Assembly: GCA_029948255.1 (NCBI GenBank)
Contig: JALIZF010001488.1
Location: 1-64,000, forward strand
DNA length: 64,000 nucleotides
Direction: 5' to 3'
Source: Telmatactis stephensoni
Lineage: Eukaryota; Cnidaria; Anthozoa; Actiniaria; Isophelliidae
Shown: one piece after another, positions 1 through 11,856 of the stretch
Layout: each line of letters begins with the position of its first letter
Numbering within the stretch: the stretch's first letter is position 1
The notes under the pieces: generated by a model
Database searches by the model: none
Seen by the model: the letters and a program-made list of their open reading frames with translations, nothing else
Told to the model about the DNA's origin: nothing
Program-made: the position numbers and the translations under genes

Positions 1-42
1 TAGATGTAATGGTGGAAGTCACATTTGTAAATGAAAGCGAGT

Positions 43-608
43 TTAAACTCGAAAAAAAGGCAAATGAAGCTCTAAAAAATTTCGGAAATGGTCATGGTTC
101 ATTCGAGATAGTTTGAAGAGGGAGAAACAAGTTCTTCTGTGTGGAAAAAACAAGTACTTCTGAGGAAGAAACAAGTTCTTAGGAGGAAGAAAGTAGTTGT
201 GAGGAAGAAAATGGGAGTTCAAACGAAGGAACTGAAGAAAGTGATATTTCAGAGGAGGAAGCAAGTACTTCGGAGGGAGAAAGAGGAAGCTCAGGTGAAG
301 AAGTAACTGAAAAAAGCGAAAACAGCGACTTTGCAGACAGTGAGAATTTGCGGAATCAAACAACGAAAGACGACAAAAAACAACAACAACAACAAGAAAA
401 GGCAATCAATTGACAAAAGACGAAATAGAGGAGTTTTGTTTCGCACTTGAAACTCAAAGAAGGAGGAACTTAACAGTTATATAAAACAGAAATTAAACCA
501 AAAACAGAGAAAAAAATATGTTTCTCTTAACTTATATTTGGATGAAAAATATAACTTAAGCTTACCAGTCTTTATGCAGAAGCCAGTATGGAAAGAAAAC
601 TTTGGCGG
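43..608 (+). pseudogene. Decayed Glu/Ser-rich coding fragment
   Basis: The plus strand reads as a low-complexity acidic segment (runs of SEEE, TSSEEE, EESD, then a short Gln run) from about 140 to 410, broken by an in-frame TAG near 172. It continues, after frame changes near 410 and 470, into a less biased segment of about 45 residues ending in GKVHER just before GGTAATA, which resembles a splice donor at about 625. Two or more frame changes are needed to join these pieces, so it is read as a broken gene or transposon fragment. No family recognised. A minus-strand ORF of 120 aa here is the Leu/Phe-rich shadow of the acidic repeat. Confidence 0.3.
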
Positions 609-1024
609 AAAAGTTCATGAAAGGTAATAAATTTTTTTTTCTACACATGCATTTATTGTCTATGTTATCTAGAAAGTTTTTTTGACATCTTTTTTTCAAA
701 CTATGCCGTTTTTAGTCACAAATAACAATTTGTTCGCGAGTCTGTTTTTCACTGATTGATTCAGTGAAGTCATTCAAACCAAATTAAAATCGAAAACAAA
801 ATTACTGGTTTTACCTTCTCAATGTAGTTTTGACTTTGAATGATTTCTTTTTACTACTTGTCTTGAATATTGTTAGCTTTTCTTTTATCTGTGACAGGCT
901 TGAAAGCTATGTTTTCACTTTCGAAGTAGTTGAGTGTAAAGCGATTCAACCTCGAGCTCGCGGTTGTTTTCATCAAATTTTCAGAAATTTCTTAGGTTAT
1001 ATTATTAACAAATAATAGCATGTT

Positions 1025-1041
<17 letters not shown>

Positions 1042-1055
<14 letters not shown>

Positions 1056-1121
1056 ATGATATTTCAAAATTGTCCCAAATTTTTGTTTAACAATTTTGAA
1101 ATATCACTCGTGGTATTTATG
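1042..1121. repeat. Short fold-back element
   Basis: Two 32-bp arms (1042-1073 and 1090-1121) are inverted copies of each other with three mismatches and a 16-bp spacer. The outer ends read CATAAATACCAC. It has MITE-like fold-back structure and no coding capacity. Confidence 0.7.
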
Positions 1122-1138
1122 TTCATGTCCGCGCGGTC

Positions 1139-1206
1139 ATGGTGACGAGTTCTAAAAATAGCATCAAACGGGGCACATGATAGGTCACGGGGATTCCTTC
1201 TCTTAC
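1139..1206 (+). repeat. Solitary end of a dispersed fold-back (second copy near 59 kb)
   Basis: This stretch matches the reverse complement of about 59,002-59,070 almost base for base (shared core TTCTAAAAATAGCATCAAAC, then ATTCCTTCTCTT), with an insertion of about 11 bp near 1173. The 59-kb copy has a matching inverted arm; this copy does not. Confidence 0.6.
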
Positions 1207-1649
1207 CTCTCAAGTTAGGCGCGGTGTGCACCCTTCGTGCGCGTACAGCAATAGATTTTGTGTTTTTATGGGAAGAAGACGCGATTGCTTGACTTGTTAC
1301 TGTATTAAGTAAACGTAGCCTTCCCGGGAGCCTTAACAGGATATTATTGTTTTGGCACGATTGTAATGAAAGCGCGCGAAAGATTATAGAGTGATTCCAA
1401 AATCCCGCGAAATCAAAATTGAATTAGTGTGCAATATTTAATTGACACAAAAGAAAACAATGGAAATAAGGTCAGATTTTGATCATAATTGAGAGAGAAG
1501 CAAAATTAGCAAAATCCAGCATTGTTTGGATGTCTGATCATGAGTTCGCATGAATTTGAAAATTGCACATGCACAGAAAGAACTTGTTGGATCTTTGTAC
1601 ACCGGGTAGCCTGTGTTAAAGTTTGTCCCTGGTAAAGATCTTCGTCCAC

Positions 1650-2062
1650 CCCTTCATTTACTTCTCCTGCCAATCAAATCTCACGTCCTTGATTTTGATT
1701 GGTTCCTGGTGAAACGTCCAATTTTTCTAAGCCTGTGATTGGTTAAAACCCTGTACCACGAAGGAATGTGCACTTGAAAGGTATGCACGTTGGCGCGGTT
1801 AGTCATTTGGGGCAAGACACAAAGCTGGAAGGAGTGAGGTAAGTTCTCTTCGATTCTTGTTTGAAAATTTTCACAAAATTAATTTTTTTCATCTAATTCT
1901 ACCGTTTTTAGGAAAGTTTTAGACGAAAGTTCCTAATGGCAACGTTACAGGAAGAATTTATAGACGAATTCACGGATATTTTTGATGCCAAAAGTTGGTC
2001 AACTGTACGTCAACCCGTGCTTCTTGTGGGGTCGCGTTTCATCCGTTAAAAGCAACATAACG
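1650..2062 (+). promoter_or_regulatory. Possible promoter and first exons of a small spliced transcript
   Basis: Three CCAAT/ATTGG boxes lie at about 1672, 1699 and 1739. A GAG|GTAAGT donor follows at about 1840, an acceptor at 1911, and a donor (ACG|GTAAGA) after 2062. The exon 1912-2062 holds a 37-codon ORF starting at ATG 1936 and ending at TAA 2047. Further acceptor/donor pairs bracket 2289-2405, 2855-2936 and 4019-4104. No family is recognised and the ORF closes early, so a non-coding or decayed gene is as likely as a coding one. Confidence 0.2.
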
Positions 2063-2854
2063 GTAAGAAAAGTTACTCTTCTTGTGCATTCTGTAACAAT
2101 TTCCTTTCTTACAGCTGTGTTAGTGGTTTTTAGCTCAATATGGTTTTTAAAATGCACTTTTTCGAACAAAATGAAGAGAGTTCGAGGGTTTGCAAAGTTG
2201 AACACGTGCCTCGGAACAAAGTTGCCAGTTGGGAAAACTGTTCTAAAACTTTTATTTATTGAGCTAAAACTTGTTCTTTTTTTCCAGGAGAAGCAAGTTC
2301 TATCCAGGAAGAGAACCAAAAGCTTTTTCTTAAAAAGCTGAAGTTCTTTTAGGCGGGCGCCAAAGTCCTGACGGTTCCTCCTCCAAACAAGATTCCATTA
2401 CCGAGGTAAATATTCTCTCATAATAGTTTCTGCTTTACAAAATAAACTATAAATGTAAAGACTAATTCTTTTCTTCGCCTTTTGTCTCTTTTGGAAGAAT
2501 TCGAAATTTATTCTTAAATATTTTTAACTTGTTAAGTCAAACTAATCATGCTTTGCATGGAGGTATTTTCGCGCCTTTTTTTTCTTTTCGTGAATAAAGT
2601 AGGGCGGTGGACTATTAGAAACCTTGGGGGATGGGTGGGGCCGGGAAAGTTTTCAGACAAGGATGTTCTTTGCGGGATCATTTCCTGCAGGATTTTTTTT
2701 TTTTTCTTTGTTTTTTTTATTATTGTTATTATTTTTTTCCAAACGGGAATTGTTTGCAACATTTTTCCTCGCAGGGTAATTTTTGATATGTTTCAAGATA
2801 TCCTTCTCCTTTATTTCAATATTTTTTCAAATATTTTTTAATTTATTTTTCCAG

Positions 2855-2936
2855 GAGGCTATGTATTCCGGAAAACTATGAGGCAAAATGTTTCATTATG
2901 ATGTTTTCGCCTGGCAATTGGAAATGAGTGGCAAAG
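2855..2936 (+). other. Exon-like segment A (duplicated as 4019-4104)
   Basis: Preceded by a pyrimidine-rich TTTCCAG acceptor and followed by an AAAG|GTAAAT donor. The 82-bp body resembles 4019-4104 (shared pieces: ATTC-GGAAAAC, GATGTTTTCGCCT or GATATTTTCGCCT, GCAATT). All three frames contain a stop in at least one copy, so if transcribed it is probably non-coding or a dead exon. Confidence 0.3.
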
Positions 2937-3493
2937 GTAAATGTTACAATTTTCAAATTTCTACTACCCAAATAGATTGGAACTATATTTTTATGGATTA
3001 AAGGTCTTTAGAAAAATTAGTGGTTTTTTTTAGCAAGTGCATGTTTACATGAGACATTTTCAGAACATGGGACATTAGGATCCGTAAACATGGAGAGTAA
3101 ATGGTCCGTCAAACTTATGAAAGATTGAATTGAGATTCTTTCATCCTCTTGGGGCCCGATTATATGAACGGAATTAGGGTTGGAAGATCCGTCTGAACCA
3201 GCCAAATCCAGCTCGGTCAACTAAAGCCAACCCGCCATTCCACATTTATTTACCAATTGAGCTTATCCCTCAAATTAGAGGATTATTATTATTATTGGGG
3301 AATAATCATTCCCCAAATCATTCTAACCAGTCTGGATGGGGCAACAAAATGCAGGGGTGGGGGCAGAGCAGCTGCACTTTATTGGCCCCATAGATTGTCG
3401 AACAGATCGATCATGTCGGATGATAAATATTTTTGGGTGTGTTTCTTTATTTTAGCATATTTATTCATTATTTCATTCTTAAAGCTCCATTTA

Positions 3494-3966
3494 TGCACCT
3501 GTTGATATTAAGCCCCAGGGAAGGGAGGGTGGTGCCAGGCCAGGCATACCCAGGGGGTTTTGATTTTTTACCCAACCCTGGGTGCCTTGTGCATGTCATT
3601 CCATAATGCCACCAGCACATTTCCTTTGTCTTGGCCAATTTACAGTGAAAATCGTTGCATCGCTACCTCCAACATTGGAAAGATTTTGGTCTTTTCTGAT
3701 CCATCCATCGTTCTTGGGGGCGGAGCTTTCATGAATTTGTTGAGAGATTGGTTGATTTGAAAGAAGCTCTGCCCCCAAACTGATTGACGGCTCAGAAAAA
3801 CCCCAAATCAAAACGAAATTTGTAATTTGCTGCGGTCTGGATGCAACAATTTTGGCTGTAAGATGGTGACAATGTCAAATTCCACACCCAAGGGAGAGGT
3901 GTTTTTGTGAAATCCCCTGGGTTATTACTATGCCCCCACCCCCAGGGCTTAACACTGACAGGTGCA
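3494..3966. mobile_element. Fold-back DNA element of about 473 bp
   Basis: The ends are inverted copies over about 70 bp with gaps: TGCACCTGT at 3494 and ACAGGTGCA ending at 3966, followed inward by TTAAGCCC / GGGCTTAA and by CCCAGGGG / CCCCTGGG. No transposase is visible. A second fold-back (3682-3815) sits inside it. Confidence 0.6.
3682..3815. mobile_element. MITE copy 1, family with ends GATTTTGG...TTTTCTGA
   Basis: The inverted ends (GATTTTGGTCTTTTCTGATC and its right-hand partner GCTCAGAAAAACCCCAAATC) resemble those of the element at 24,596-24,798. It is nested in the fold-back at 3494-3966. Confidence 0.5.
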
Positions 3967-4018
3967 TTGCATATACTTAATGTTTTTGCTCATTATTATT
4001 ATTTATTTATTTTTTCAG

Positions 4019-4104
4019 GCCTTCATTTATTCTGGAAAACCATTAGGCGAAATGTCTCGTTTATATATGATATTTTCGCCTAGCAATTAGAGAGGAGTGA
4101 CAAG
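4019..4104 (+). other. Exon-like segment B (duplicate of 2855-2936)
   Basis: The 86-bp body has a TTTTTCAG acceptor and a CAAG|GTAAAT donor. It lies 1,164 bp downstream of segment A and resembles it along its whole length, including the first bases of the following intron. One frame is open for most of its length but ends in TAG near 4090. Confidence 0.3.
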
Positions 4105-4135
4105 GTAAATTTTATGATATACAAATTTCTGTGTA

Positions 4136-4316
4136 GTACCAAAAAATATCCATACCCCCACCATGGAGGGAATTGGAAATTCTGAAGGGGAGGGGGGGTC
4201 AGAAAAAGAAAAACATTACAGAGCTTGTATGGAAGAAAATTGGAAGTTCCAGGGGTTAGGGGGGGATCCAATTACAAATTCCCTCCATGATGGGGGTATG
4301 GATATTTTCTGGAACC
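4136..4316. mobile_element. MITE with about 48-bp inverted ends
   Basis: The left end contains AATATCCATACCCCCACCAT followed by GGAGGGAATT. The right end is its inverted copy (AATTCCCTCC, ATGATGGGGGTATGGATATT) with few mismatches. The interior is G-rich and non-coding. Confidence 0.75.
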
Positions 4317-4851
4317 ACACATTACCAGAATAAGGGTGATAATGGGAGTAGGAACTCCCATAATAACAAAATCTTTTCTGCTGCAATTGGATGAGCCTTG
4401 TCTTGATTCTTTTCTATGTGACAAGTGAAGTGTATCTCGCAAGTTGACAACTAATTGAACAGTCCCAGAATGCATTGTTTTGGCAGACTAGTGAACAGAT
4501 ATAGTTTCTTTTTTTCCTTCCAGCATATGCAGGGGCAGGGCGGGGCTGGGCAGGGTGAAGGGGACCATGAAAAGGGAGAAGGGGGCTTATATCAGCCCAG
4601 TGAACAATATGGATAGACAATTTAACATGGGAGTAACTTCAGAATACCCGTCCACCATAATGTATTCTAGAGCAGAACTCTTTGAAAACAATGTAAGAAT
4701 ACAAAAGCTGTTGATATTCAAAAAGGTGGCTGGGTATTCTGAAGTTAAGCATTAACACGTTGAGAGGGTTTTTGTCATCCTTTGCTTAATATTGACACAA
4801 AAAATGCAATTTTTCCTTTATTTGAATATTCATCATATATTTATCATTTTA

Positions 4852-5060
4852 TAGACGAGCCAAGCTAACCAAACAAGATCAAGAACAGCAGATGCAGTGC
4901 ACCATAAGTACTACAACCACAACCACATATACCAACCACAACCACAAGAGCCACAACACAGATGAAGATGATGACTGGGCATGTGTAACTTCTTGTGTTG
5001 CAGAACTGTGTCAGTGTTTTAGCATACTATTAGTTATTTTGTAACTACATTCACTAAACT
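4852..5060 (+). other. Possible terminal exon, Asn/His-rich reading frame
   Basis: After a TTTATAG acceptor near 4851, one frame is open for about 38 codons and reads as an Asn/His/Tyr/Gln-rich low-complexity tail (repeats of CACAACCAC) before TGA near 4965. It could be the last exon of the putative transcript starting near 1.8 kb. Weak evidence; no family recognised. Confidence 0.15.
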
Positions 5061-5388
5061 GTCTGTTTTTATCTGCAACATTTTGAAGGCACATTGCAAG
5101 GTTGTGAAAACTTTCTTTTTTCTCCCTCCCCTAGATTTTTCAAATCAATTGGCAACCATTTGGATACCAGTATACTGGAAAATTATTGAAAATTACTAGC
5201 CTAGAGATTTTGCCTTAGCATTTAGGATCCCACTATGGTGGCATAGGGGACTCTTCCTTTTTTACGATTAGTTTTTTGGGTATAATTTTGTGCTCATTTC
5301 GGTCCATTTACCCCCTTTCCCCCCAAATTTATGCAAATTATATTTGGTCTGAGCACAACCTAATAGGTAGGTAAGGAGAGTCCTTTTG

Positions 5389-5474
5389 GTAGCCTTCATT
5401 TCCAGCCATGAATGGGTCCCGTTCCGAGAAAGGTTTGGAACATGATCCCTTCATGGCTGGAAATCAAGCCTACT
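5389..5474. repeat. Imperfect palindrome
   Basis: The arms GTAGCCTTCATTTCCAGCCA and TGGCTGGAAATCAAGCCTAC face each other around a central region of about 45 bp with partial inner pairing. Non-coding fold-back. Confidence 0.6.
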
Positions 5475-7518
5475 GTTGCTCCCCATGGTGATCTAAAATT
5501 CAGTAGAACAAAGTTTCCACTTGCTTAGGTTCTGATTTGCATTAGTGCGGCTGTATGGTAAGATGGTAAGTCTTGCCAATGCTAAGGTGAAATCTGTTAG
5601 TTTTTGAGGAATTGCATGTCTGTCCTATCCATCATTGAGGGTGTTTACACTTGACCTACATATGGAGATCCTGTGGATATAATCTGCTTGCATCAACATT
5701 ATGTAGGATGCGAGTGTAAACTGGCGTATATTGGTAGAAACTGGTATATGGGGTCCTTTATATGGTGGGACTAGCCCGTAAGCCATATACTGGACCTTCT
5801 CTTTAATGGATTTGATACCCTGTTGATTCCTCCTTTTGAATAATTAGTAGTATATTGCCTTAGGAATGTTGAGTAGGAACTCCCATTAGATAGATAATTA
5901 ATAGACAAAAGTATGAATATTATGTATTGCAATTGAAATGTTGTTGTTAAAAAAAAATCCGGCAATCCGGCTTAAAACGAAACAAACAAATATTGGCTTA
6001 TATAAACAGTTAAATAAAATAGTTTTTATCTACAAGTCAGAGTACTAATGAGTAGGTTAGGCAAATTAATCCGGCTTAGTTGGGATTGTGGGATTGGTGG
6101 GCCTCCAGCATGCACCCTAAAGAGGGAATTAGGTAGGAACATGTTTGCGGCAGAAGTACTCTGACTACGTGATTCTTCGATACTTTTATTTTGGGTTTTC
6201 AACATCAAGACTTTCACTTTTGATGACTTTTTGTGGAAGAGGCTATTCAAGGAATGACAAAAACTACCTGCAGAATGCTCCTTAGTATTTTCTTGGACTA
6301 TGAAAAAGTCTGGGTTTTAAACCAATGAAGATGTTCTCATTTTTGATGATGGCTTTTTTTCCAACAAGACTTCATTCTTGATGTCATCTTTTAATGGTAG
6401 ATGCTCTTCATCAGTGGGACTGGTTAACATTTATGTCTGATGCCTTTTTTCTTCCATGAAAGGAACCTGCTTTTGGCCCAAATGGTATATTTTCTTGCAC
6501 TCATCTTATTTTCCTTTTGTCTTAAATACTTTTTTCATTCTTCCTTCAAGGTTTATCCATTCTGTTTTTATCCCTAAAAGCTTTATGTAGACCATCAATC
6601 GCCTATAATTTTTTTTTGAAAATAAATGTTAGAAATTGTATTGTAAATTCTGAACAATATAAATAAAAAAGGAAAAACCACTTGATGGCAGTGTGTACTT
6701 GCTACTAACTACAATGTGTTTTCTTCACCAGCTTTTACAATTTTTGGGCTCCAAATTTAATTTAATTTTTTTCAAAGTTGGTGAAACAATTTTTGTACGA
6801 TAGCATTCTTTTTAATGACATGTAATTTTGAGGAGCCCAAGAAATTAAATTGTAAATGGAATTGTAAATATATTAAATATTTTACAATACAAACCAATTA
6901 AAGCAACAATAACAAAAATGGTTTAAGTCATTTTGAAGCAGCAAATTTCCTAAATGAATTTCACTTTGTAATGATTTAAATTTAGGTAATGGCAGTTAAC
7001 TGTTGTAAATAATGTTGTTAAATAAATAAAGCAATATAAACTCTGAGTTTGCCACTTCAAAACATTGAATTCTAACTGGATTTTTTGGAGCTGAAATTCT
7101 GAATGGTATCATGGCTAGGGCAACATTGAATTCAAAGTGAAGAGGATTGTTTGAAGCTGAAATTTGCAAATGGCATCTGTGGCTATGGAGTTTATTTCCA
7201 AGGGTTCTCACCATGCTTGTGTATAAGGTTTTTGGTGAGTATATGTAAGGTCTCACCTAATTCCCAATTCTCATTTTTCTATTTCTCTATTTTTTCAGTT
7301 CCGACATTGCTTCAAGCTAAAAAATGAAAGATTGTCCATAGGTAAACACTGAATATAAAACATTACTATCAAAATCCTACAATGAAATCTACACTAGAAA
7401 TTTTGGATCTTTAGATGTCCGAGTTGAAACAGGAAGTGATAAATTCTGAAATCTTTCATATCACTAATATCAAACAATAGAACAAGGCTATCAATTACTG
7501 TAAGGCCAAAAATGTCTT
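5475..7518. other. Stretch with no recognised feature
   Basis: AT-rich DNA with only short ORFs lacking composition or motif support. AATAAA-like signals occur near 6618 and 6660. I see no gene, RNA or array here. Confidence 0.5.
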
Positions 7519-7650
7519 GGGCCCATTCACATGAGAGAGGACATGCAGGCCTCTATGTATTAGGGATAACTTTTATTTTATTTTCCCCAAGGAAAATAAC
7601 AAAAGTTATCCCTGCTACTAGAGATAAGTCACCTTCATGTGAACGGGCCC
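7519..7650. mobile_element. MITE with GGGCCC ends
   Basis: The 16-bp ends GGGCCCATTCACATGA and TCATGTGAACGGGCCC are inverted copies with one mismatch. An inner palindrome (AAAGTTATCCC type) folds around the centre. Length is 132 bp; no ORF. Confidence 0.8.
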
Positions 7651-7878
7651 TTCTGCAATTCTGCAAATTATATTTTTTATCATTTTAGAAATCAAAGTGT
7701 AAAAATCACAAACCTTATTTATTTTTTGTTCAGGTTGCATGATGTCTTCGCTGTACAAACGTTATCACTGAAGTGTGCATGGTATGGTAAAATTTTTACT
7801 TTTGAAATGAAAGCAAATTAAGAAATTTATTCCAGTCATTAAGAAATTCATACCAGTCATTACCAGGTTTTGAAAAAA

Positions 7879-8290
7879 GTGGCTTCATAATGCAATAATA
7901 CACGGAAGGTCCACAAGAACAGCCATATATCATGTCATTCCAGTAAGATTGAGGAATCACTTCGACAATATAGCCATTGAGCAACACCTGAGCAAATGAC
8001 AAAATGATAACTTGTGGTCATACAACCAGGGTAGAGCATACAGTGGCGTCATAATGCAGTAATACCCAGATGGTTAACTGTGGTGAGAATTGGCAAACTA
8101 CCAAGACCAGCCATGTCATGCCAGTAAGATTGAGGAATCACTTGGACTGAGTAGTGCAACACCAGTAAATGTGGTGCAGCCAGTGCATGTACAGCATACA
8201 GTGGTTCATAATGAAATAATACACAGATGGTTAACTGTGGCCGGTGAGAATCAACAAACAAATGATAACAGCCATGATCATTAGAAATTA
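7879..8290 (+). repeat. Degenerate tandem array, units of about 160 bp
   Basis: The anchor GTGGNNTCATAATG recurs at 7879, 8043 and 8201. Associated words (CAGTAAGATTGAGGAATCAC, ACACAGATGGTTAACTGTGG and variants) recur at matching offsets. Three diverged copies; no coding signal. Confidence 0.7.
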
Positions 8291-8529
8291 GTACTTTAAA
8301 AGTATAGTAATCAAGCAACAGCAGATGAAAATGATGACTTAATTGTGTTGGTACACCCAGGGTACAGCATATGAGAGAATGAGATGACATGACAACAATC
8401 ATGATTATGACTACTACTTCACCTACAAGTGGACCCAAGTATTACGTAGTAAAACAGATGGTCATATGCAGAACATGAATGAGTTGTTGCAGTCAGTAAT
8501 CAGTACTTCTTCTATGTGATTCAGTCTAC

Positions 8530-9990
8530 AGGTCCCTGGCATCCCTAGAGTGAGAAGACCAGAATGCAGTGGATCAGTGATGACAATAGACGGATAAGTT
8601 ATGACAAAGACTGGTGTCTATTTCCTTCATCATTCATTCACAATAGAGAATTGGACTAGTCAAGGTTACATCTCCAGAGAGGCCAAAATGCAATATACAA
8701 CTTGTGACAACTACCAGTGAAAGACTTGAAAAGCAGACTATTGACTAGTGCTATATTTCAATTTCAAATTGTTCCATGCACATGCCAGCCAATCAAGATG
8801 ACACCCCCAGATAGAGGCCAAGAATATAATCATGCAATCTGCTAACCAGTACGATGACAACTAGCAATGTGCGTGGTTGATGTGGAGAGTAGACCGAGAT
8901 GCAACTAGTGGAAGACTGATCTAAAATGGTTCAAAGTTCATGTCGGCTAGAGGTGATAGACTTGAAGACTGAGTTATGACTGAAGTGGTAGACTTCAAGT
9001 TCAAAAATGGTTCCATTCAAACAACATTTCTAGATTAAAAGGTCAGGGTTGCAACCTGTTACTGATAACTAGTGGTGGTAGACTTCTGGACCGAGTTTCA
9101 TGCACACAATTCCTAGAAATGTGCCAGAATGCAATGACTGCTTTTGCAGGTGACCTAGAGAGAGGACTGATGGTTTAGAATAATAATGACTTGACTTGGC
9201 AATAAACGAAAATGCAATTATGCAACTGACAACTTCTGGTGGTAGACTGGTGGTTTATAGTAATAACAATGTTGGCCTTGTCTCCTGGTGCATTCTATTA
9301 TACATATTGTAGGTATCCCTATAGAGGCCAAGAATGCAATACAACTGATCTTGTGAGTAGTGGAAAACTGGAGAACACTGAAGACCTGTGGTTGATGGTA
9401 ATAATGCCTGGTTTGATCTCCCAGTGGTTCTATCAAATGCATCCAGAAAGAATGAGGACAAAATTGTGATACAACTGTTGACAACTAGTGTGGAAGACTT
9501 GTCCGAGAAGATTTACTGTTAGCATGGTTAAAGGTAATGACAGTGTCTGGTTTGATTTCCCAGTCACTCTCTCACATACTGATTGAACATGTATTGAAGT
9601 GATATCCCTAGATAGAGGCCATAAAACAAAACAATAATGATGTCATGGCTAGTGAAGAGCACTATCAAAGATTTATGGTTTATTGAACATTCAAATTGTC
9701 TTGTTTAATTTCCCAGTAGTTCCAGCACATACTGATTGGACTCATATTGACATGGCCTACATGTGGCTATAGTCACCAGAATGCAATACAACCAATGATG
9801 GCTAATATGGCAGACTTGGAGAACACACATGATGATCGATCATGAATTACAGTGAGGACAAAATATTATTCTGTGGTATAGGACCCACTTTTAACAATAT
9901 TGACCTTTGACGATGTGATGGCACAGGATGGAGGCCAGAATGCATTTATTTATTGATGGGCTATTACATGTAGTGGAAAACATTGAAGAG
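8530..9990 (+). repeat. Degenerate tandem array, units of about 130-180 bp
   Basis: The words CCCTAGATAGAGGCCAGAATGCAATACAACT and TGACAACTAGTGGTAGACTTG-like strings (given here as consensus pieces) recur near 8540, 8671, 8808, 9114, 9309, 9437, 9605, 9765 and 9925, with TTTGATTTCCCAGTGGTTC-type linkers. The copies are strongly diverged. The short ORFs inside are not supported. Confidence 0.6.
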
Positions 9991-10599
9991 AAGACTTTTG
10001 GTTTGTAGTTTTGTTTTGTTTTGTTTTAATTTGTTTTGTTGTTGTTGTTGTTGTTGTTTATTTTTTTGCTTGAATTCCATGCACATGAACACTGGCTTAT
10101 TCTGCTCTGTGCTTGATTCTTGGCCTCGTACTAATTTTTACAGAATGCACTGTTAGTTGATCAACTATTTGTTGTGGCGTTATGGCCAACTAACTGATCA
10201 GTTGAAGAGATCAATATTGAAGTTATGTTTATGGGTTTTAGACTGTTTATGGTCTCCATAGCAATGGTGTTTTATCACTGCAAATTACTGAATAATAGTC
10301 TTGTGGGTTTACCAATACTTTATTATCAGGCAAAGCTTTTGGGCATATTGTCCATTTGTCTTGGTTATCTGAGCTAGTAACCAATGTGTGGAGTGAGAGT
10401 AAACTTTAAAAATAAAATAAACAAAATAAATAGCTTAGTATTTAGTTATATTATAAATAATTTAGCCATGAATAAATTAGTACATAAATTAAATTGGGTA
10501 CTACATTAAATAATTATTTATTTAGTACTAGATTAGATAACCTTGACAAATGGGTGACATGTCTTTGAGTTCTGTTTGGTAATAAAGTATTGGTAAGTT

Positions 10600-11060
10600 A
10601 CCCCCTTAAGACCATGCATGTATTGTCATGCTCGTTGCAAAGCACATTGATTACGAATGGACTGAATGGTGATTTCAGGTATTATCCAGGTACTGTAATG
10701 ACATGAACAGAAAACTTGTTCGAATGTATAACTTGTCATGGTTTACATGTACTTTGGTATACATGTTTATGGAAGGTGAAAGTGCACAATGCATTCTATC
10801 AGGTGTGAAAATTGTTTGATGATATGGCATTTGTTTGTTGTATGATATGAACAGGAAATTTGCTGAAAATGTAAAACTGGTAATGGTTTTCTTTGGTATA
10901 CATGATGCTTATGAAGATTGAACAGTTAAACAAATGCACTCTGGAAATTGCCTGAGGATGGTGAAATCTGTTGTATGTAATCTGCTAACCAGTATGATGA
11001 CAACTAGAAATGTGCATGGTTGATGTGGAGAGTTTTATGTTTATGCCTGCTTGATATGAA
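10600..11060 (+). repeat. Degenerate repeat block linked to the 8.8-kb array
   Basis: Two to three diverged copies of a unit carrying ATGAACAGGAAATTTG and CTTTGGTATACATG. Positions 10,979-11,033 repeat 8,836-8,890 nearly exactly (shared ATCTGCTAACCAGTA and GGTTGATGTGGAGAG), which ties this block to the preceding array. Confidence 0.55.
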
Positions 11061-11140
11061 CAGGAAATGTTTGAATGACATACAAATGCTTTGTTTTACT
11101 AATTAGTAATTGGTGTTTATATATATATATATATATATAT

Positions 11141-11856
11141 ACAAAATGTATAACAATGTGCCCTCCCGGTTATCACCATAATGGCTTTATGGCAACTCCT
11201 GAACTTGGGCACAGGATGTACGGTTACACATTGTTGGATTTCATTGTGGAGTCACAAGAGTGCTCAAACTGCAAAGCAGTGAGCGAAGCAATATGCCAAT
11301 AGTGAACACCTTAGCAAGGCTCTCCACCCAATCCAAAGAGTGCTCAAACTGTATGAAACAGTGAGCGAAATATACAAAATGTATAACAATGTGCCCTCCC
11401 GGTTATCACCATAATGGCTTTATGGCAACTCCTGAACTTGGGCACAGGATGTACGGTTACACATTGTGGGGAAGGATTGCATTGTGGAGTCACCAGAGTG
11501 CTCAAACTGCGAGCAGTGAGCAATGCATACTGCAAATAGTGAACGTCCTACATAAAGACTCTCCACCCAATCCAAGAGAGTGCTCAAACTGCATGAGCAG
11601 TGAGCGAAATATACAAAATGTATAACAATGTGCCCTCCCGGTTATCGCCATAATGGCTTTATGGCAACTCTGAACTTGGGCACAGGATGTACGGTTACAA
11701 ATTGTGGAAAGGATTGCATTTTGTGGAGGTCACCAGAGTACCTCCAACATACATCAAGAAGTGAGCAATGCATAATGCAAACAGGAACGTCCTACATAAA
11801 GACTCTCCACCCAATCCAAGAGAGTGCTCAAACTGCATGAGCAGTGAGCGAAATAT
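11141..11856 (+). repeat. Three tandem copies of a unit of about 235-244 bp
   Basis: ACAAAATGTATAACAATGTG begins copies at 11,141, 11,374 and 11,613, and a truncated start appears at 11,857. The copies are far better conserved than the flanking arrays. Each copy holds an internal pair of AGTGCTCAAACTGCA...CAGTGAGCGAA words. A TA microsatellite (about 11,121-11,140) precedes the first copy. The short ORFs starting MCPPGY are repeat translations, not genes. Confidence 0.85.

Noticed and set aside
2548..2841. 97-aa Phe-rich ORF
   Set aside because: Driven by T-rich sequence, no splice or domain support.
11075..11840. Repeated small ORFs beginning MCPPGY
   Set aside because: They recur because the tandem unit of about 235-244 bp recurs; frames break differently in each copy.
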